This document shows positions 59,967 to 64,000 of a stretch of 64,000 nucleotides of DNA, in pieces. The translations under genes and the position numbers were made by a program. How positions within the stretch are numbered: position 1 is the stretch's first letter; each line of letters opens with the position of its first letter. This DNA comes from Alphaproteobacteria bacterium UBA1301 (GTDB lineage Bacteria; Pseudomonadota; Alphaproteobacteria; Micropepsales; Micropepsaceae). The stretch is from the NCBI GenBank assembly GCA_002307725.1, contig DBUB01000002.1, forward strand, positions 519,824 through 583,823, read 5' to 3'. The notes beneath the pieces were generated by a model that saw only the letters and a list, made by a program, of their open reading frames with translations, was not told the origin of the DNA and made no database searches.

Positions 59967-60258
59967 CCCGCTTGCGAGGCACCGCGCTAGCTGTGAGCGA
60001 AATGCCGAGCGCATCGAAAACGCGCAGCATGGTGGCGAACTCCGGGTTTCCCGCCGTTCCCAAGGCGCGGTAAAGGCTTTCGCGGTTCAGACCGGCCGCC
60101 TTGGCAATCTCGCCCATGCCGCGGGCGCGCGCGACGACGCCGACCGCATCGCGCACAGTGGCCGCATCGCCGGTCTCAAACGCCGCGGTGATAAATTCGG
60201 CCTGGGCCTCCGGCGTCGTCAGGAATTCGGCGGCATCGAAGCGGGTCGTCTTGTCCAT
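59938..60258 (-). CDS. Addiction-module antidote protein (HigA-like HTH)
   Basis: The 106-residue product has the pattern of the chromosomal antidote family that pairs with Gp49/HigB-like toxins: KTTRFDAAEFLTTPEAQAEFITAAFETGDAATVRDAVGVVARARGM, then the HTH EIAKAAGLNRESLYRALGTAGNPEFATMLRVFDALG. Start is ATG 60258, 2 bp after the stop of a 20-codon toxin stump. The antidote would normally repress its own operon and bind the toxin. With the toxin gone it may act only as a regulator. Confidence 0.85.
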   Translation of the reverse strand: MDKTTRFDAAEFLTTPEAQAEFITAAFETGDAATVRDAVGVVARARGMGEIAKAAGLNRESLYRALGTAGNPEFATMLRVFDALGISLTASAVPRKRVKRRMRKAA

Positions 60259-60260
60259 GG

Positions 60261-60323
60261 TCACGCCTCTAACTCGGCAGCGAGCCATTCAGCGAAATTC
60301 GTAGTTTGGCAGATTTCGATCAT
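60261..60323 (-). pseudogene. Collapsed toxin gene (HigB/Gp49-like), 20 codons
   Basis: The frame MIEICQTTNFAEWLAAELEA joins the typical toxin N-terminus (IEI.QT..FAEW) straight to a typical toxin C-terminal end (LAAELEA). The normal protein is about 95-100 residues, so roughly 75 codons are missing by an in-frame deletion. It sits 2 bp upstream of the antidote, the expected order. The toxin active region is gone, so it cannot be toxic. Confidence 0.6.
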
Positions 60324-60769
60324 TGGTCGAATTGTAGCCTATAGGCGACAAATTGCAAGGCAAAAAGCGGTCCAATGGCCCTTTCTCTCCGTAGTGATGT
60401 TTCGGCCGCGTTGCCGCATGGGCTTGAAACGGCGTCATCCCGTCCCCACATCTGCGTCGCTGTTTGACACCGCCCGAAGAAAGTGAATCTGCAACGCAAT
60501 CGCATAACTTGCGGTGCACAATTTAGAGCGATTCGAATTAGATTCCGGAAATCCCGCGCCTGTCGAGGGCCCCCTCCCTCCCCCCCTTTTCGCCGATTCC
60601 TCAAATCAAAGATCAAGATCATGGGGTTTTGGCTACCGGGACCTCCAGACCTGGTACCCGCCCACCGGTCTTTTCCACGACCCGACCGCCAAACAAGTAT
60701 CGGGCATCGGTTTTTTGTTGCATTGCGGCATAGGCCCGGGCTTTGCTCCCCGCAAAGGACCCCAACGCT
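60324..60769. other. Gene-free region between antitoxin stump and PEP carboxylase
   Basis: This 446-bp divergent region carries no gene, operator or RNA I can support. Open frames inside it are interrupted or have no ribosome site. It presumably holds the promoters of the antidote gene and of ppc. Confidence 0.5.
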
Positions 60770-63460
60770 ATGTCCCCCAGCCTGCAACTCGACAGCCACC
60801 AGACCATCCGCCTCCTCGGCCGGCTTCTCGGCATCGTCATCAAGGAACAGTACGGCACCGGCGAGGCCGAGCTGAAGCGTGGCCAGCACGACCTCGATCT
60901 GGTCGAACAGATCCGCCGCCAATCGGTCGGCGAGCACCGCAGCGGCGTCGGCGAAGTTCCGCTCGACCGCAGTCTGTTCGAACTCGATCCGCGCGAAGTG
61001 GCGCTTCTGATCCGCGCCTTCTCGATTTTCTCCCAGCTTGCCAATATCGCCGACGATCACTGGATCCGGTCGGAAAAAGGCCCTGGTGCCTTGCAGCAGC
61101 TGGAGCATCACATGCGGGTCAGCGCCAAGCAGGCGAACACCTATCTTTCCCAGGCCCTGATCTCGCCGGTGATCACTGCTCACCCGACCGAAGTGCGGCG
61201 CAAATCGATCCTCGATCGCGAGGCCGACATCGCCCATCTGCTCGAGCGGCTTGACGACGCCAATCTCCACGAAGGCGAAGACGCCGAGATCGAAGCCGAG
61301 CTCAAGCGCGACATCCGCACCTTGTGGCAGACGCGCATGTTCCGCGCCGTGCGTATCCACGTCACCGACGAGATCGAGAACGCCATCGCGGTGTTCGCCC
61401 GCACCTTTGTGACGCAGCTTCCGCTGGTCAAGCGCCGTATTGCCAAGCTTTATGGGCTGGGTGGGCCGGTGGTGCCGTATATGCGGCCCGGCTCCTGGGT
61501 CGGCGGCGACCGCGACGGCAATCCCTTTGTCACGGCCCAGACGCTCGATTATGCGGTGCGCCGCCAAGCCGAGGTGATGCTCGATCACTATCTCAGCGAA
61601 GTGAACACGCTCGGCAGCGAGCTGTCGCTGTCGGAGGAATTCGCCGGCACCAGTGTGGCGCTCAAAGCTTTGGCCGCCGCCCCGGAGTACGTCTCGCGCC
61701 AGCAGGTCGACGAACCCTATCGGCGGGCGCTGGTCACTTGCTATTCGCGGCTGGCCGCCACCCGTAAGGTGCTGTGCGGCCGCGGTCCAACGCTGGCGCC
61801 GCGCTGGGAGGCGGAGCCTTACGAAAAACCCGAGGAATTTGCTGCCGATCTCGGCGTCATCGTCGATTCGCTTAAGGAAAACGGCGACGACGATCTCATC
61901 GACGGCCGTCTTCACACGCTGCAGGAGGCGGTTGGTGCCTTCGGCTTTCACCTCGCCACTATGGATTTGCGCCAGAACTCGGCGGTGCACGAACGGGTGG
62001 TGGACGAACTTCTCACTAGTGCCGGCGTGGTGCCGTCCTATAGCGCGCTCAGCGAAAAGGAGCGCGTCGCACTTCTGCTCAAGGAGTTGTCAGGCCCACG
62101 GCTGTTGCGCTCGCCCTACCGGACCTATTCGGAGGAAACCTCCAGCGAACTTGAAATCGGCGACAAGGCAGCCGATCTGTGCCGCCGCTTCGGCGACAGT
62201 GCGATCACCAATTACGTCATCTCGCACACCGAGAGCATTTCCGATTTCCTCGAAACCGCGATCGTGATGAAGGAGACGGGCCTGTTCACGCCGGGCGAAC
62301 GCCCCCGAGCGGCGCTGCGCATCGTCCCGCTGTTCGAAACCATTCACGATCTTCGCGCCAGCGACGATATCATGCGCGCTTGGCTCGACATGCCGTTCGT
62401 CCGGGCGCTCGTCGAAAGCCAGGGCGCCATCCAGGAAGCAATGATCGGCTATTCCGATTCCAACAAGGACGGCGGCTATCTCACCTCGAACTGGGAAATC
62501 CGCACGTCCATCGCGCGGCTGACGTATCTCGCCGCTGCGCGCGGCATCAAGATGCGCTTCTTCCACGGCCGCGGCGGCGCGGTGGGCCGCGGCGGCGGCT
62601 CCAGCTTCGACGCCATCCGGGCGCTGCCCTGCAACGCTTCGGCGTCTGGCATCCGCATCACCGAACAGGGCGAAGTGGTGGCCTCAAAATACGGCGACCC
62701 GGAACTCGGCCGCCGCAACCTCGAGACCATCATCGTTGCGGCGATGTTGTCGGAGCTCAATCACGACACCGATGCCGCCGACGGTGAGGCGGCCATCCTC
62801 TTGTCGATGATGAGCGATGTGGCGTTTAAGTCCTATCGCGCGCTGGTTTACGAAACGAAAGGCTTCGACACCTATTTCCGCGAGTCGACGCCGTTGCCGG
62901 AAATCTCCAACCTCAAGATCGGCTCGCGCCCGGCCTCGCGCACCGCGTCCGAGCGGATCGAGGATTTGCGCGCTATCCCGTGGGTGTTCTCATGGGCGCA
63001 AGCGCGCGTAATGCTGCCCGGCTGGTACGGCTTCGGTACCGCCGTCAGCGAAATGGGCATCGAGCATTTGCGGCCGCTGTACAAGACCTCGCCGTTCTTC
63101 CGCACCACCGTTTCCAACATGGAAATGGTACTGACGAAGTCGTCGCTGCCGATCGCCCGGCGCTATTCCGAACTGGTCGAGGATAAAGAGTTGGCGCGCG
63201 CCATCTTCGCGAGCATCGAGAAGGAATGGCACGCCACCGTCGAGGCGATCCTGGCGTTGACCGAGCAACGGGCCCTGCTGGAACGCAGCCCGAAGCTGTT
63301 GTCATCGATCCGGCTCAGATTGCCCTACATCGACGCCCTCAACCATCTCCAGGTCGACCTGCTCCGCCGCCGCAGAGCCGGTGACGACAGTGAAGGCACG
63401 AGCCGTGCCATTCACATGTCGATCAACGGTATATCCGCGGGGTTGCGCAACTCGGGCTGA
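60770..63460 (+). CDS. ppc: Phosphoenolpyruvate carboxylase
   Basis: The 896-residue enzyme fixes bicarbonate on PEP to give oxaloacetate. All signature parts are present: catalytic H138 in VITAHPTEVRRKS (H138 also in E. coli), VGGDRDGNPF, IGYSDSNKDGGYLTSNWEI, the glycine-rich loop FFHGRGGAVGRGGG, ITEQGEVVASKYG, LPGWYGFGTA, and the C-terminal allosteric end with ISAGLRNSG. Length compares with 883 in E. coli. The ATG at 60770 has AAAGGAC upstream. It fills C4 intermediates and, in a fermentative cell, can supply succinate formation. Confidence 0.97.
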   Translation: MSPSLQLDSHQTIRLLGRLLGIVIKEQYGTGEAELKRGQHDLDLVEQIRRQSVGEHRSGVGEVPLDRSLFELDPREVALLIRAFSIFSQLANIADDHWIRSEKGPGALQQLEHHMRVSAKQANTYLSQALISPVITAHPTEVRRKSILDREADIAHLLERLDDANLHEGEDAEIEAELKRDIRTLWQTRMFRAVRIHVTDEIENAIAVFARTFVTQLPLVKRRIAKLYGLGGPVVPYMRPGSWVGGDRDGNPFVTAQTLDYAVRRQAEVMLDHYLSEVNTLGSELSLSEEFAGTSVALKALAAAPEYVSRQQVDEPYRRALVTCYSRLAATRKVLCGRGPTLAPRWEAEPYEKPEEFAADLGVIVDSLKENGDDDLIDGRLHTLQEAVGAFGFHLATMDLRQNSAVHERVVDELLTSAGVVPSYSALSEKERVALLLKELSGPRLLRSPYRTYSEETSSELEIGDKAADLCRRFGDSAITNYVISHTESISDFLETAIVMKETGLFTPGERPRAALRIVPLFETIHDLRASDDIMRAWLDMPFVRALVESQGAIQEAMIGYSDSNKDGGYLTSNWEIRTSIARLTYLAAARGIKMRFFHGRGGAVGRGGGSSFDAIRALPCNASASGIRITEQGEVVASKYGDPELGRRNLETIIVAAMLSELNHDTDAADGEAAILLSMMSDVAFKSYRALVYETKGFDTYFRESTPLPEISNLKIGSRPASRTASERIEDLRAIPWVFSWAQARVMLPGWYGFGTAVSEMGIEHLRPLYKTSPFFRTTVSNMEMVLTKSSLPIARRYSELVEDKELARAIFASIEKEWHATVEAILALTEQRALLERSPKLLSSIRLRLPYIDALNHLQVDLLRRRRAGDDSEGTSRAIHMSINGISAGLRNSG

Positions 63461-63473
63461 AACGCGACCAACT

Positions 63474-63905
63474 TTAAGCGACGGTCTCTTCTTCGATCCC
63501 GTACAGCTCGTCAGCCTTGCCTTCGGCCAATTGCTTGGCGAGGTTGAGGATGGCGCGCCGGTGCTTGGGAGCCTGGATCGACGCATAGGCGTCGAGCAGC
63601 TCGGTGGCGCCCGGTTCGTTGAGGTGCGTCAGGTGACGCGAGAAGGCCGAACTCTCGCCCGGCTTGTCGAGATCGCCGACAATGTCCACGACGCCGCAAT
63701 GCAGCGCCAGGGCAATTTCGACGAGGCGCGAGAAACTTACGCGGTTCGTGCCATGCTCGTATTTCTGTACCTGCTGGAACGTGATTCCGACTTCGCGCGC
63801 CAACTGCTCCTGGGAATAACCCAGTTCGCGGCGGCGTAAACGAATGCGGGACCCTAGGGCTATATCAAGCGGGTTCGGAGATCCGTTCTCCGTAGTTTTT
63901 GCCAT
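63474..63905 (-). CDS. XRE-family helix-turn-helix regulator
   Basis: The 143-residue product has an N-terminal XRE HTH (about 18-72: SRIRLRRRELGYSQEQLAREVGITFQQVQKYEHGTNRVSF) and a C-terminal helical part with LLDAYASIQAPKHRRAILNLAKQLA. Such proteins are common in Caulobacter-like and rhizobial genomes, where related ones control stress or developmental genes. The ATG has AGAAGGCAC upstream. It is convergent with ppc (13-bp gap). The 63906-64000 end has no gene. Confidence 0.85.
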   Translation of the reverse strand: MAKTTENGSPNPLDIALGSRIRLRRRELGYSQEQLAREVGITFQQVQKYEHGTNRVSFSRLVEIALALHCGVVDIVGDLDKPGESSAFSRHLTHLNEPGATELLDAYASIQAPKHRRAILNLAKQLAEGKADELYGIEEETVA

Positions 63906-64000
63906 TAGTGTGCCTTCTATTCATCTGTTGAAGCACCCCTACCACTTGTCTACTGCCTCGCACTTTTGTGCGCGTCCCCACGCGCAGTCGTGAGTTGTAC

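Noticed and set aside
1..64000. CRISPR arrays, rRNA or tRNA genes, insertion sequences and prophage
   Set aside because: I saw no regular spaced repeats, no rRNA or tRNA pattern, no transposase or integrase frame, and no terminal inverted repeats.

Overview
The window is a GC-rich chromosomal segment from a Gram-negative bacterium. It has a TonB receptor, an RND pump, lipoprotein and Tat signals. Several families fit an alphaproteobacterium: a Novosphingobium-like mannonate dehydratase, an XRE regulator of the Caulobacter type, and a LacI-type operator family around xylose genes. The mix of plant-xylan degradation, glycogen cycling and pyruvate:ferredoxin metabolism suggests a facultatively anaerobic, fermentative soil or root organism, perhaps near Rhizomicrobium/Micropepsaceae. 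That placement is inference, not proof.

Layout. 1-3.7 kb: the end of an RND efflux adaptor and its inner-membrane pump. 3.8-25.4 kb: a xylan and glucuronoxylan utilisation locus, with mannonate dehydratase, a GPH-family oligosaccharide symporter, GH52 beta-xylosidase, a GH115 C-terminal remnant, GH10 xylanase, a Tat-exported Gfo/Idh/MocA oxidoreductase, a small lipoprotein, two tandem GH67 alpha-glucuronidases, a TonB-dependent receptor, a fructuronate reductase-like dehydrogenase, xylulokinase and xylose isomerase. At least eight 14-bp palindromes centred on CG lie in front of its transcription units, which points to one trans-encoded LacI-family repressor. 25.6-36.9 kb: glycogen metabolism (glgP, a DUF2934 gene, glgA divergent from glgB-glgX-malQ); glgC is absent. 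37-45.4 kb: a stand-alone cyclic-nucleotide-binding-domain protein, then a two-gene minus-strand operon of a 1653-residue pyruvate:ferredoxin oxidoreductase with a fused C-terminal ferredoxin domain and a 944-residue fusion of the two Nfn subunits, with an FNR-like box upstream.

46.3-54.8 kb: an orphan PstS-like protein, an M16 peptidase, a small accessory patch (DUF6471 protein, a membrane protein, a zinc-ribbon protein), a second Gfo/Idh/MocA oxidoreductase, two small envelope proteins and a flavodoxin-fold quinone reductase. 54.9-59.4 kb: an ADP-forming acyl-CoA synthetase fused to a GNAT domain, an FNR-type regulator with clustered cysteines, and a universal stress protein with an FNR-like box. 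59.4-64 kb: a uracil-DNA-glycosylase-like gene, an antitoxin whose toxin has collapsed to 20 codons, PEP carboxylase and an XRE regulator.

How the genes fit together: the receptor, the periplasmic enzymes and the symporter bring xylo-oligosaccharides and glucuronate inward. XylA/XylB and the fructuronate-mannonate steps feed central metabolism. Under low oxygen, pyruvate can be split by the PFOR, its electrons passed to NAD(P) through the Nfn fusion, and acetyl-CoA converted to acetate plus ATP by the ADP-forming synthetase. PEP carboxylase gives C4 acids and glycogen stores surplus hexose. The PFOR-Nfn operon is the most unusual item in the window.
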